NCBI RefSeq assembly: GCF_009829325.1
Contig: NZ_VUOS01000004.1
Coordinates: 42,665 to 106,664, forward strand
DNA: 64,000 bases
Origin: Nocardia sp. CY41
GTDB taxonomy: Bacteria; Actinomycetota; Actinomycetes; Mycobacteriales; Mycobacteriaceae
Direction: 5' to 3'
Position numbers and translations under genes: made by a program. Below, in pieces: positions 45,513 through 53,710 of this stretch. The notes below the pieces were generated by a model. The model was not told the DNA's origin and did not search any database. It saw only the letters and a program-made list of their open reading frames with translations. Numbering within the stretch: position 1 is the first letter of the stretch; each line of letters starts with the position of its first letter.

Positions 45513-46553
45513 TCAGCTGCTGAGCGCTGCGGGGGTGCCATCCGCCGGTGATGTGCGCAACCCCGCCGCGCCGGTGGCGATACGACGCGTACGCAGCCCG
45601 CTGACCAAGCACAATGCGATGCCGAGCGTGAGCCAGGCCAGCAGGACCGCGATGGCGTGCGTAGCCCCGTGTCCGTCGAAGAAGGCGGTGGAGCGCAGCA
45701 ACCGGCCACCGGCGCCGGGCGGCAGCGCCTGGCCGAGCGCGCCGGACCAGCCCGGCAGCATCTCGGGTGCGGTCGCCGTGCCCGAGAGCGGGTTGCCGAC
45801 GAGCATCATCACCACGGCGCCGATCCCGATCCCGGCGTAGCCGAGCAGTGCCTCCAGCCCGAGGACGGTCAGCGCGGTGGCCGCGATGGACAAGCCGACG
45901 GCGCCGGTGTTGGCGAGGTAGGAACCGCTCAGCGAGCCGAGCCAGAACTGCAGGATCGCGGTCACGGCCAGGCCGCCGGTGAGCGCGAAGGCCAGCGCCC
46001 CGATGACCCGGCGGAATGTGCCGCGAACCAGCCGGGTCAGCAGCACCGCGGCCAGCAGACCACCCATGACCAGGGGCAAGGCGCCCGCGGACAAGCCTGC
46101 GCCACGCGGATCGTCGGCGGGCAGAGCGACGAGGTCGCGAACCGCCGTGCCGGGCTGCCCCGCCTGCGCCAGGCCGGTCGCGACGCCCTGCAGGGTCTGG
46201 GCGATCGCGGGGCCTGCGGCGGAGGCGACGACGACCTGCGGGGCGCCGGAGCTGAGATCGATGGCTCCGTACACCTTCCGGTCGCGGATGAGTTGCTCCG
46301 CCGCCGCGGTGTCGGCCACCTCGCTGATCTCGAAACCGCCGGGCAGGCGTTGATCGAGTGCGGTGCGCAGTTGCGCGACCGCGGGGGTCGGCCCCGCGAC
46401 CGCGATCGGCACATCGTGGACCGACGATCGCACCGAAGGCCAGGCGAAGGCGATGAGCAGCACGCTGACGAGCGCCGTGAGCAGCACGACTGCTCCGGCC
46501 ACCGTCGGCCAGCGCGACGGAAACGGATCGGCGAGCGGCGCCCGCGTGGTCAT
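45513..46553 (-). CDS. YhgE/Pip-like ABC-2-type membrane protein
   Basis: 346 residues from ATG at 46553, with AGGAGAGAAC as ribosome binding site. One N-terminal helix (VAGAVVLLTALVSVLLIAFAW), an extracytoplasmic domain of about 130 residues (VPIAVAGPTPAVAQLRTALDQRLPGGFEI, then KVYGAIDLSSGAPQVVVASAAG), and five to six C-terminal helices (LVMGGLLAAVLLTRLV, LAVTAILQFWLG, LLGYAGIGIGAVVMMLVGNPLSG). This layout matches YhgE/Pip and DUF3533 proteins, which resemble ABC-2 exporters without an ATPase. Follows the sigma factor gene by 28 bases on the same strand, so probably co-transcribed with it. Confidence 0.8.
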   Translation of the reverse strand: MTTRAPLADPFPSRWPTVAGAVVLLTALVSVLLIAFAWPSVRSSVHDVPIAVAGPTPAVAQLRTALDQRLPGGFEISEVADTAAAEQLIRDRKVYGAIDLSSGAPQVVVASAAGPAIAQTLQGVATGLAQAGQPGTAVRDLVALPADDPRGAGLSAGALPLVMGGLLAAVLLTRLVRGTFRRVIGALAFALTGGLAVTAILQFWLGSLSGSYLANTGAVGLSIAATALTVLGLEALLGYAGIGIGAVVMMLVGNPLSGTATAPEMLPGWSGALGQALPPGAGGRLLRSTAFFDGHGATHAIAVLLAWLTLGIALCLVSGLRTRRIATGAAGLRTSPADGTPAALSS

Positions 46554-46581
46554 GTTCTCTCCTAGAGCAGTGGGGGCCGAC

Positions 46582-47541
46582 TCAGCGCAAGGTCAGCGGG
46601 GTTTCGGAGTCGACGTGGGTCAGTTTCTGCGGGTTGCGCACGTAGTAGATGCCGGTGATGCGGGTGTCCTCGACGCGCATCGCGAGGACGCCGTCGAGTT
46701 CCCCGTCCATGTGCAGCGCCAGCGCGGGGCTGCCGTTGACCGTGGTCGACTCGACGGAGAGCGCGACGTCGTTCTTGGTGAGGCCGCCGACGATGAAGCG
46801 GGCCACCTTGTCGGCGCCGAGGACCGGCCGTGGCGTGGCCTGCTTGATGCCGCCGCCGTCGCTGATGGCGACGACGTCGGGGGCGAGCACGTCGAGCAGA
46901 CCCTGCACATCCCGCGTCTCGAGCGCGCGCCGGAACGCCTCGGCAGCCGCCTCGGCCTGGCGCGCGGTGACCGAGCGGCGGGGGCGGCGGGCATCGACGT
47001 GGCGGCGGGCGCGGTGCGCGATCTGATGGACGGCAGCGGGTGTCTTGTCGACCGCGGCCGCGATCTCGTCGTAGCCGAATCCGAAGGCTTCGCGCAGCAC
47101 GAACACTGCCCGTTCGGTCGGGGTCAACGTCTCGAGCACGAGCATCAGCGCCATCGATACGCTCTCGGCGAGTTCGACGTCGGCGGCCACGTCCGGGGTG
47201 GTGAGCAGCGGTTCCGGCAGCCACGAGCCCACGTATGCCTCCCTGCGGCGCTTCACCGAGCGCAGCCGGTTGAGCGCTTGCCGGGTGGCGATCCGGACCA
47301 GGTAGGCGCGCGGCTCGGTGACGTGCGCCGCGTCCACTCCCACCCAGCGCAACCAGGTTTCCTGCAAGACGTCGTCGGCGTCGGCCGCCGATCCGAGCAT
47401 CTCGTAAGCGACTGTGAAGAGAAGGTTGCGATGGGCGAGGAACGTCTCGGTCGCACCGGCCGTGGCATGGTCGCCGCTGTCGCGACGCTCGGCCTCGCGG
47501 TCGGCCGGCCGTTGTCCATCGGCGCCACTGGTTGGTTCCAT
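46582..47541 (-). CDS. sigJ: ECF41/SigJ-type RNA polymerase sigma factor with SnoaL-like C-terminus
   Basis: 319 residues from ATG at 47541 with AGAGGAAC upstream. Sigma region 2: FLAHRNLLFTVAYEMLGSAADADDVLQETWLRW; region 4: LTPTERAVFVLREAFGFGYDEIAAAVDKTPAAVHQIAHRAR. The long C-terminal part (about 200-319) with VQGLLDVLAPDVVAISDGGG and ITGIYYVRNPQKL is the SnoaL/NTF2 extension that defines the ECF41 group, in which it replaces an anti-sigma factor. These sigma factors usually drive an adjacent oxidoreductase, carboxymuconolactone decarboxylase or epimerase gene; here the flavoprotein at 47684-48883 is in that place. The YhgE-like gene lies downstream. Confidence 0.92.
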   Translation of the reverse strand: MEPTSGADGQRPADREAERRDSGDHATAGATETFLAHRNLLFTVAYEMLGSAADADDVLQETWLRWVGVDAAHVTEPRAYLVRIATRQALNRLRSVKRRREAYVGSWLPEPLLTTPDVAADVELAESVSMALMLVLETLTPTERAVFVLREAFGFGYDEIAAAVDKTPAAVHQIAHRARRHVDARRPRRSVTARQAEAAAEAFRRALETRDVQGLLDVLAPDVVAISDGGGIKQATPRPVLGADKVARFIVGGLTKNDVALSVESTTVNGSPALALHMDGELDGVLAMRVEDTRITGIYYVRNPQKLTHVDSETPLTLR

Positions 47542-47623
47542 GAGGTTCCTCTTCTGTAGACGTTCGATCCGATTCGGGGAGGCACAAACCCAGCGCACAC
47601 CGGATGCGCTCCCGCCCGGACGG

Positions 47624-47652
47624 TGTGGCAACGGCGGAACGACGCTGCCACA
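47624..47652. promoter_or_regulatory. inverted repeat upstream of the sigma factor gene
   Basis: TGTGGCA (47624-47630) and TGCCACA (47646-47652) are perfect inverted 7-mers; extended to 10 bp there is one mismatch, around a 9-bp centre. It lies between the oxidoreductase stop (47684) and the sigJ start (47541). It may be an operator or a weak terminator; no T-run follows. Confidence 0.45.
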
Positions 47653-47683
47653 TCCTGCGCAGTCGATGCGATCGCTGGGATAA

Positions 47684-48883
47684 CTAAGTCGCCGGTTCGG
47701 CGACGACCGGCGCGCCGCCGCGCTGCGCCTGCAACAGCTGCGGCCGGTGCTTGCCGTCCTTCGGCCAGTGGTGCGACCCGGGCTTGTGCGCTTCGTTCAC
47801 CAGATGCTTGACGCTGGAGGCGCAGGCGAACTCCTTGAGCTTCGTGCCGGCGAGCCCGCTGAAGTACAGCGGCATCGCAGTGTCGTCCTTGCGGCCGAGC
47901 TGGAAGATCCCGGCATCCCGGCCGAAGCTGAGGCACATCGCGGGGAACGACAGGTCGACCGGCGCGGGCTGCGCACCCGCGATCCGGTTCAGCACCGTGT
48001 CGGCGGCATGGGCCCCGAGGCAGCCCGCGGCGTAGGCGCTCATCCGGAATGGCAGGTCCGAGGGCGCCGCCGAATCGCCCGCCGCGACGATGCGATCGTC
48101 GTCGACGCTGGTGAGCGTCTCATCGGTGAGCAGGCGGCCGGCGGTGTCGGTGCGCAGCCCGCTGCGGACGGCCAGATCGGGCACACCGAAGCCCGCCGTC
48201 CAGATGGTGACCCGACTCGCCAACGTGCGGCCGTCACCGAGCTCGACGGCCTCCGGTGTCACCGCCGTGACCGCCGCGTCAGGGCCTTCCACCAGGGTGA
48301 CCCCCAGCTTGGCGAGGTATTTGCGGGCGGTACGCCGGGCCCGGGGGTGCAGGTACGGACCGACGACCGCGCCGCAGACCAACGTGACGGTGCGACCCTG
48401 TTCCGCCAGCTCCGCAGCAGTCTCGATACCGGTGGGCCCACCTCCGACGACCGTCACCGCAGCCGACAGAGGCGTGTCGTCGAGCACCGACCGCAGCCGC
48501 CGCGCCGCCTCCAAAGTGGCTACCGGGTATGCGAACTCATCCGCACCCGGCACCCGAGAGGCTGCGCTGCCGCTGCCCACCGCGTAGATCAGATAGTCGT
48601 AGCCGACCGCGCCGCCGTCGGCCAGCGTCACGCGGCGCTCCGCCGCGTCGATCCGCGTCACGCTGTCGACGACCAGCCGCACTCCCTCGGCCAGAACTTC
48701 CTGATAGTCGACCACCGCGTCGTGCGTCCCACCCACCAGCTGATGCAGCCGCAGCCGCGGAACGAACGCGGAGCGCGGATTGATCACCGTCACCCGCACG
48801 TCCGCGCGCTGTGTCAGGCGATTGGCCGCCATCACTCCGGCATATCCGCCGCCGATCACAACCACATCGATCTTGTCGCTCAT
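47684..48883 (-). CDS. NAD(P)/FAD-dependent oxidoreductase (NDH-2-like)
   Basis: 399 residues from ATG at 48883 with AAGGAGAC before it. FAD motif VVVIGGGYAGVMAANRLTQ at the N-terminus; second dinucleotide motif VTVVGGGPTGIETAAELAEQG near 150; and the FAD-binding end VAAGDSAAPSDLPFRMSAYAAGCLGAHAADTVL. This is the disulfide-reductase-like fold of type II NADH dehydrogenases. ECF41 sigma factors are typically linked to such oxidoreductases, so it is the likely target gene. A candidate ECF41-like promoter lies 35 bases upstream. Electron acceptor unknown. Without C-terminal membrane helix, so peripheral at most. Confidence 0.88.
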   Translation of the reverse strand: MSDKIDVVVIGGGYAGVMAANRLTQRADVRVTVINPRSAFVPRLRLHQLVGGTHDAVVDYQEVLAEGVRLVVDSVTRIDAAERRVTLADGGAVGYDYLIYAVGSGSAASRVPGADEFAYPVATLEAARRLRSVLDDTPLSAAVTVVGGGPTGIETAAELAEQGRTVTLVCGAVVGPYLHPRARRTARKYLAKLGVTLVEGPDAAVTAVTPEAVELGDGRTLASRVTIWTAGFGVPDLAVRSGLRTDTAGRLLTDETLTSVDDDRIVAAGDSAAPSDLPFRMSAYAAGCLGAHAADTVLNRIAGAQPAPVDLSFPAMCLSFGRDAGIFQLGRKDDTAMPLYFSGLAGTKLKEFACASSVKHLVNEAHKPGSHHWPKDGKHRPQLLQAQRGGAPVVAEPAT

Positions 48884-48917
48884 GGTGTCTCCTTCGCTCC
48901 GAGAGGCTCGAGCACAA

Positions 48918-48944
48918 GACACCGCGTCTCCGAACTTCCTGACA
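48918..48944 (-). promoter_or_regulatory. candidate ECF41-dependent promoter of the flavoprotein gene
   Basis: On the minus strand TGTCAGG (48944-48938) is followed after 16 bases by TGTC (48921-48918). From memory the ECF41 consensus is TGTCACA at -35 and CGTC at -10, so this matches five of seven and three of four bases. The distance to the ATG at 48883 is 34 bases. Confidence 0.3.
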
Positions 48945-49007
48945 CTCTGTGATGCAGATCACTTTCTGAGTCGCATCAAAGAATGCCGAACGGTGCGTAC
49001 GGGCCTG

Positions 49008-49050
49008 TTTCGAATATTTCGTTTGCTTCGTATACTGCGATAAGGAGGTG
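49008..49050 (+). promoter_or_regulatory. promoter of the toxin-antitoxin operon with near-palindrome
   Basis: TATACT at 49031-49036 is a good -10. The AT-rich CGAATATTTCG (49011-49021) is almost palindromic and overlaps the -35 region, a typical place for autoregulation by the antitoxin. AAGGAGGTGATC (49042-49053) is a full anti-16S match; with the -10 so close, the mRNA would begin at or just before it. Confidence 0.55.
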
Positions 49051-49056
49051 ATCGGT

Positions 49057-49515
49057 GTGGCGAACATTCGAGACGCAAAGCGCGCCGAACCAGGAGCGAT
49101 CGATGCAGACGTCGCAGCTCGCGCGATGCGTCGGATCAAGGACTATCTGATGCGGCACCCCGGCGAGCACACCATTCAGGTCGCCCCTGAGCATCCAGGT
49201 GATGACGCCTTGGTGTTGCCCCGAGAGGCCGTCAGCATGTTGGCATTCATCCTGGCGCAGGCCGCGGAGGGACGCGGTGTCACCGTGGTGCCTTCCCATG
49301 CCGAACTCACCACGCAGCAGGCGGCGGACATGCTGAACGTGTCGCGCCCTTACGTCGTAACGCTGCTGGAAACAGGCGAGATTCCCTTTCGCCGGGTAGG
49401 GCGTCATCGCCGGATCCGATACGACGATTTGAAGCAATACCAGCGGCGATCCGAGGTCAAGAGCCGAGCCGCGATGGACGAATTGGCGCAACTCGGCCAA
49501 GACCTCGGCATCTGA
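49057..49515 (+). CDS. excisionase-type HTH antitoxin
   Basis: 152 residues from GTG at 49057; GTG at 49048 is also in frame but lies inside the Shine-Dalgarno sequence. The N-terminal region (about 1-75) is unclassified but carries LVLPREAVSMLAFILAQAAEG. The C-terminal part is an excisionase/MerR-type HTH: LTTQQAADMLNVSRPYVVTLLETGEIPFRRVGRHRRIRYDDLKQYQ. This is the antitoxin architecture that accompanies PIN toxins in many actinomycetes. The toxin gene begins two bases after its stop. Expected to bind DNA and to neutralise the PIN protein. Confidence 0.85.
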   Translation: MANIRDAKRAEPGAIDADVAARAMRRIKDYLMRHPGEHTIQVAPEHPGDDALVLPREAVSMLAFILAQAAEGRGVTVVPSHAELTTQQAADMLNVSRPYVVTLLETGEIPFRRVGRHRRIRYDDLKQYQRRSEVKSRAAMDELAQLGQDLGI

Positions 49516-49517
49516 CC

Positions 49518-50084
49518 ATGGCCTTCGTTGTCGTGTACGACGCCAATGTGCTGTATGGCAATACGCTGCGGGATCTACTCATCCGCCTCGCGCGGGCGGG
49601 TGCCGTGCAGGCGAAGTGGACTGATCGCATCCTGGACGAGGCGCTGAACAACCTGTCGGCGAAACGGCCGGACATTCCGGTGGACCGGCTGGCTCGACTG
49701 CGCACGTTGATGAACGATGCCGTGCCGGATTGCCGAGTCTACGGATACGAGTCTCTGATCGAAGCGGTGAAGCTGCCGGACCCGGATGATCGGCATATCC
49801 TCGCGGCAGCCATCGCGGCGAAGGCGCAAGTCATCGTGACGTCCAACCTGGCGGACTTCCCGGACGATGCACTGGAACCCTGGCACCTCGAGGCGAAGAG
49901 CCCCGACGATTTCCTGCTCGACCAGATCGATCTGGACGACCGTGTGGTCTGGGCGTGCATTCAGCAGATCGCTGATTCACGGACCAATCCACCGGAGACC
50001 ACTGAAGACGTGCTGGACGCCTTGGAGAACGCCGGATTAGTGGAAGCGGTCGCAAGCTTGCGTGCAGGCAGACGCGACCGCTGA
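49518..50084 (+). CDS. PIN-domain toxin (VapC-like ribonuclease)
   Basis: 188 residues from ATG at 49518. PIN domain over about 1-130: VVVYDANVLYGN with the first catalytic acid at Asp8, then KWTDRILDEALNNLSA (acid in ILDE) and LPDPDDRHILAAAIAAKAQVIVTSNLADFP, where the Asp cluster near 88-91 completes the Mg-binding site. The C-terminal extension (about 135-188) is longer than in classical VapC. Predicted Mg-dependent RNase whose activity is held by the upstream antitoxin. Ends 11 bases before the convergent purE stop. Confidence 0.87.
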   Translation: MAFVVVYDANVLYGNTLRDLLIRLARAGAVQAKWTDRILDEALNNLSAKRPDIPVDRLARLRTLMNDAVPDCRVYGYESLIEAVKLPDPDDRHILAAAIAAKAQVIVTSNLADFPDDALEPWHLEAKSPDDFLLDQIDLDDRVVWACIQQIADSRTNPPETTEDVLDALENAGLVEAVASLRAGRRDR

Positions 50085-50095
50085 CCGTCTACCGC

Positions 50096-50611
50096 TCAGC
50101 CCAAGAGCTTGGTGCGCAGGGCGTCGTCCTTTTCCAGGACCATCTGCTCGAGACCGGCCTGGAACTGTTCCATGCGGGTGCGCAGGGCCGGGTCGTGGGC
50201 GGCGAGGATGCGGGCGGCGAGCAGGCCCGCGTTGCGGGCGCCCCCGATGGAGACGGTGGCGACCGGCACGCCCGCGGGCATCTGGACGATGGACAGCAGC
50301 GAGTCCATGCCGTCGAGGTACTTCAGCGGCACCGGCACGCCGATCACCGGCAGCGGCGTCGCGGAGGCGACCATACCGGGCAGGTGGGCGGCGCCGCCCG
50401 CGCCGGCGATGATGACCTTCAATCCGCGATCCGCCGCCGACCGCGCGTAGTCGAGCATGCGCTGCGGGGTGCGGTGCGCCGAGACGACGCCCACCTCGAA
50501 GCGGATCCCGAACTCTGCCAGAGCCTCGGCGGCCGCCTCCATCGTCGGCCAGTCGGAGTCGCTGCCCATGATCAGGCCGACAGCCGGGGCGATGGCCAGT
50601 TCTTCACTCAT
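50096..50611 (-). CDS. purE: N5-carboxyaminoimidazole ribonucleotide mutase
   Basis: 171 residues. Moves the carboxyl group of N5-CAIR to C4 of the ring in purine synthesis. [18 protein letters not shown] at the N-terminus, [18 protein letters not shown] (His of SAHRTP is catalytic), [60 protein letters not shown]: all hallmarks of class I PurE. The start overlaps the purK stop by eight bases; the pair is one operon. In M. tuberculosis purE (Rv3275c) is next to fadE25; here 6 kb of inserted genes separate them. Confidence 0.96.
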   Translation of the reverse strand: MSEELAIAPAVGLIMGSDSDWPTMEAAAEALAEFGIRFEVGVVSAHRTPQRMLDYARSAADRGLKVIIAGAGGAAHLPGMVASATPLPVIGVPVPLKYLDGMDSLLSIVQMPAGVPVATVSIGGARNAGLLAARILAAHDPALRTRMEQFQAGLEQMVLEKDDALRTKLLG

Positions 50612-51824
50612 GCGGATCCCATCCGTCGGTCCAAATCGCGTGCGACATCCAGTGCGCCGCCCGCTCGGCCTTCTCCCGGACCTCGGCCACGTCGTCGCCG
50701 AGGATGTTGACGTGCCCGATCTTGCGGTCGGGTCGTTCCCCCTTGCCGTACAGGTGCACCTTCGCCTCCGGGATCCGGGCGAACAGGTGGTGCAGCCGCT
50801 CGTCCATCGACATCGCCGGGGCCTGCGGCGCGCCGAGGATGTTCGCCATCACGGTCACCGGGGCCAGCGGCGCGGTGTCACCGAGCGGGTAGTCGAGCAC
50901 GGCGCGCAGATGCTGTTCGAACTGCCCGGTGCGTGCGCCGTCCATTCCCCAGTGCCCGGAGTTGTGCGGGCGCATGGCCAGCTCGTTCACCAGCAGCTCG
51001 CCGCCGGTGGTCTCGAACAGCTCCACCGCCATGACGCCCACCACACCGAGTTCCTCGGCGAGCCGCAACGCCATGGTCTCCGCCGCGGCGGCCGTGTCCT
51101 CCGGCAGGCCGGGCGCGGGCGCGACGACCACCGCGCATTGGCCCTTGCGTTGCACCGTCTCCACCACCGGCCAAGTCGCCGCCTGCCCGAACGGCGAACG
51201 GGCCACCATCGCCGACAGTTCGCGCCGCAGGTCGATCTTCGCTTCCGCCAGCAGCTGGACGCCGCGCCCGAGCTGGTCGGCGACGATCGTCGCCGCCGCG
51301 TCGGCGGACTCGGGCATCCACACGCCACGCCCGTCGTAACCGCCGCGCACCGCCTTCAGCACGATCCGCCAGCCGTGCTCGTCGCCGAACCGCACGGCGT
51401 CGTCGGCCGCGTGCACCGCGGTGAACGCGGGCACGGGCAGCCCGAGTGCGCTCAGTTTGGTGCGCATCGCCAGCTTGTCCTGCGCGTAGACCAGCGCCTG
51501 CGGCGGCGGCTGCACGTTGACGCCCTCGGCGACCAGTGCCTCCAGGTGCTCGGTCGGCACGTGCTCGTGGTCGAAGGTCAGCGCGTGCGAGCCGACCGCC
51601 GCCTTGCGCAGCGCGGTCAGGTCGGTGTGGCTGCCGAGCACCACCTCGGGACTGACCTGCGCGGCCGGGTCGTCGGGGTTCTCGGCGAGCACGCGCAGCC
51701 GCTGGCCCAGCGCGATCGCCGCTTGATGGGTCATGCGCGCCAATTGACCGCCACCGATCATGGTGACGGTGGGCATGGCCGATGGATCGAAGGAACGTGC
51801 GCTCACGTCGGACAATATTGTCAT
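50604..51824 (-). CDS. purK: 5-(carboxyamino)imidazole ribonucleotide synthase
   Basis: About 406 residues. ATP-grasp enzyme that carboxylates AIR with bicarbonate. [20 protein letters not shown] near the N-terminus, [47 protein letters not shown] (ATP loop), [31 protein letters not shown] and [17 protein letters not shown]. The start is uncertain: ATG at 51824 ([11 protein letters not shown]) gives an N-terminal tail about as long as in the mycobacterial protein, but ATG at 51776 ([10 protein letters not shown]) would leave the palindrome at 51811-51822 free as an operator. Divergent from the GtrA gene. Confidence 0.93.
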   Translation of the reverse strand: MTILSDVSARSFDPSAMPTVTMIGGGQLARMTHQAAIALGQRLRVLAENPDDPAAQVSPEVVLGSHTDLTALRKAAVGSHALTFDHEHVPTEHLEALVAEGVNVQPPPQALVYAQDKLAMRTKLSALGLPVPAFTAVHAADDAVRFGDEHGWRIVLKAVRGGYDGRGVWMPESADAAATIVADQLGRGVQLLAEAKIDLRRELSAMVARSPFGQAATWPVVETVQRKGQCAVVVAPAPGLPEDTAAAAETMALRLAEELGVVGVMAVELFETTGGELLVNELAMRPHNSGHWGMDGARTGQFEQHLRAVLDYPLGDTAPLAPVTVMANILGAPQAPAMSMDERLHHLFARIPEAKVHLYGKGERPDRKIGHVNILGDDVAEVREKAERAAHWMSHAIWTDGWDPHE

Positions 51825-51854
51825 GTCCGGCGCGAATGATCGGTACCGGTACAC
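51811..51854. promoter_or_regulatory. divergent purK/gtrA promoter region with a perfect palindrome
   Basis: GACAATATTGTC (51811-51822) is a perfect 12-bp palindrome, unusually AT-rich for this DNA. TACACT at 51849-51854 is a plausible -10 for the GtrA gene, whose GTG at 51864 would then be nearly leaderless. Confidence 0.45.
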
Positions 51855-51863
51855 TCCGGTCTT

Positions 51864-52403
51864 GTGTCATTCGTCGACGACGTGGTCAGCGTCCTCCCCA
51901 AGCCGCTGCAAGATGTCGCGTACCGGCATCGGGAATTGATCAAGTTCGCGATCGTCGGCGCGACCACGTTCGTGATCGACAGCGGCATCTTCTACATGCT
52001 GAAGTGGACGGTGCTCGCGGAGAAACCGGTGACGGCCAAGATCATCTCCGGCGTCATCGCCGTGATCGCGTCCTACATCCTGAACCGGGAATGGTCGTTC
52101 AAGAATCGCGGCGGACGGGAACGGCATCACGAAGCGCTGTTGTTCTTCGGCGTCAGCGGGGTCGGCGTCGTGCTGGCGTTCACGCCGCTGTGGATTTCCA
52201 GCTATGTCTTCGACCTGCGTCAGCCCAATGTGAGCTTCACCGTCGAGAACATCGCCGACTTCATCAGCGCCTTCATCATCGGCAATCTGCTGCAGATGGC
52301 CTTCCGTTTCTGGGCGATGCGCCGCTGGGTCTTCCCAGATGAAATGAGCGAACTCGAAGCGGAATTCGTGGATCTCGTGGAAGAGGAACTCGGCCGCGGC
52401 TGA
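51864..52403 (+). CDS. GtrA-family membrane protein
   Basis: 179 residues from GTG at 51864. Four helices: LIKFAIVGATTFVIDSGIFYML, TAKIISGVIAVIASYILNREWSF, ALLFFGVSGVGVVLAFTPLWISSYV and IADFISAFIIGNLLQMAFRFWAMRRWVF. SYILNREWSFKNRGG is the GtrA signature. The C-terminal tail is acidic (DEMSELEAEFVDLVEEELG). It corresponds in position to Rv3277 of M. tuberculosis, next to purK. Likely role in polyprenyl-sugar handling for the arabinogalactan or a related wall glycan; not proven. Confidence 0.92.
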   Translation: MSFVDDVVSVLPKPLQDVAYRHRELIKFAIVGATTFVIDSGIFYMLKWTVLAEKPVTAKIISGVIAVIASYILNREWSFKNRGGRERHHEALLFFGVSGVGVVLAFTPLWISSYVFDLRQPNVSFTVENIADFISAFIIGNLLQMAFRFWAMRRWVFPDEMSELEAEFVDLVEEELGRG

Positions 52404-52404
52404 G

Positions 52405-53709
52405 TCACCGCGGCTCTGGCGCCACGGTGTTGGCCGGGCGGGCCTTCGAGGACCCGAGGAACACCGCGAACAGCGCCGGCCTGCGCCGCTGCAATTCCAG
52501 TCGCCCTCCGTCCGCTTCGACCAGCGCCCGCGCCAGCGCGAGCCCGACGCCGGTGGAACCGCCCGCGGAGAAGCCCCGGTCGAAGATGTGCGGGGCCAGC
52601 TCGTCGCGCACCCCGTGCCCCTCGTCGGCGACCTCGACACAGACCAGCGGCTCGCGATCGGCGCCCGGCCGCACCGAACGCACCGACACCGTGCAGGTGC
52701 CGCCGCCGTGCATCAGCGCGTTGTCCACCAGCACCGCCACCGCCTCGCGCAGCCGCGAGCCCGTGATCGGGGCGCGCAGCGACTCGTCGCCGGTGAGCGT
52801 CAGCGTCCGGCCCGCCTCGGTGAACGGGTGGGTCCATTCGGCGACCACGCCGCGCAACTCGTCCATCACGGGCAGCGGATCGCGATCGGCCGCGTCCTCG
52901 TCGCGGGAGGCCCGGACCAGGTCGTCGATCGCGTCGGTGAGCCGGTCGACCTGGGCCATGGCCTCCTCTGCCTCGTGCACCACCTCCGGGTCGGGATGCG
53001 CGGACAGCTCGTCCAGCCGCAACCGCACGGCGGTCAGCCTGCTGCGCAGTTGATGCGACACGTCCGCCACCAGGGCGTGTTCGCGCTGGAGTCGTCCGGC
53101 GATCTCCACGGTCGCCGAGTCGAGCACGTCGGAGACGCGATCCAGCTCCGCGATGCCGTGCCTGCGCGGATCGGCCCGGAAGTCCCCCATCGCCAGCCGC
53201 GCCGCACGCGCCGCGACATCCCGCAGCGGATCGGCCACCCGCCGGGCGGTGACCACCGCGACCGACACCGCCGCGCCGAGCGAGGCGAGCACCGCCAGCG
53301 CGACCACCGCGACGGCTTGGCGCTGCATGGCGTGCATCGGCGCCGAGGGCACCTCCAAGCGCAGCGACGCGGACTTGCCCATCGACAGCGACTCGACCAG
53401 CGGGTCGGGCACCTCGGCCACACCGACGTCGCGCCGGGAGGCGTTGTCCTGTTGCGACGGGTAAACGATGGTGAGCCTGCCGTTCTCGGGCACCAACGGC
53501 GCGACCGAGCGGATGTCCAGCTCGCCGGACACCGTGCCGTCGCGTTCCTGCGCGATGATCTCCGTGGCGATCCGATCCAGCCGATTCTGCAGGTCGTTGC
53601 GCGTGATGTCCTCCACCCACAACCACGCCGTATAGATGAGCGGCACGCCGAGCACCACCGTGGTGAGGGTCAGCACGGTGAGCATGGAACGCAGGATCCG
53701 GCGGCGCAC
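52405..53709 (-). CDS. two-component sensor histidine kinase
   Basis: 434 residues. TM1 at about 7-30, a periplasmic sensor of about 100 residues, TM2 at about 130-155 (AVAVVALAVLASLGAAVSVAVV), HAMP (RRVADPLRDVAARAARLAMGDF), dimerisation box ALVADVSHQLRSRLTAVRL with the phosphorylated His219, and the ATPase domain with N box VLVDNALMHGGG, G box VEVADEGHGV and G2 STGVGLALARALVEADGG. The variant DVSHQLRSRL is common in actinobacterial kinases of the CutS type. The GTG start follows the regulator's stop by one base, so the pair is an operon. Signal unknown. Confidence 0.94.
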   Translation of the reverse strand: MRRRILRSMLTVLTLTTVVLGVPLIYTAWLWVEDITRNDLQNRLDRIATEIIAQERDGTVSGELDIRSVAPLVPENGRLTIVYPSQQDNASRRDVGVAEVPDPLVESLSMGKSASLRLEVPSAPMHAMQRQAVAVVALAVLASLGAAVSVAVVTARRVADPLRDVAARAARLAMGDFRADPRRHGIAELDRVSDVLDSATVEIAGRLQREHALVADVSHQLRSRLTAVRLRLDELSAHPDPEVVHEAEEAMAQVDRLTDAIDDLVRASRDEDAADRDPLPVMDELRGVVAEWTHPFTEAGRTLTLTGDESLRAPITGSRLREAVAVLVDNALMHGGGTCTVSVRSVRPGADREPLVCVEVADEGHGVRDELAPHIFDRGFSAGGSTGVGLALARALVEADGGRLELQRRRPALFAVFLGSSKARPANTVAPEPR

Positions 53710-53710
53710 G

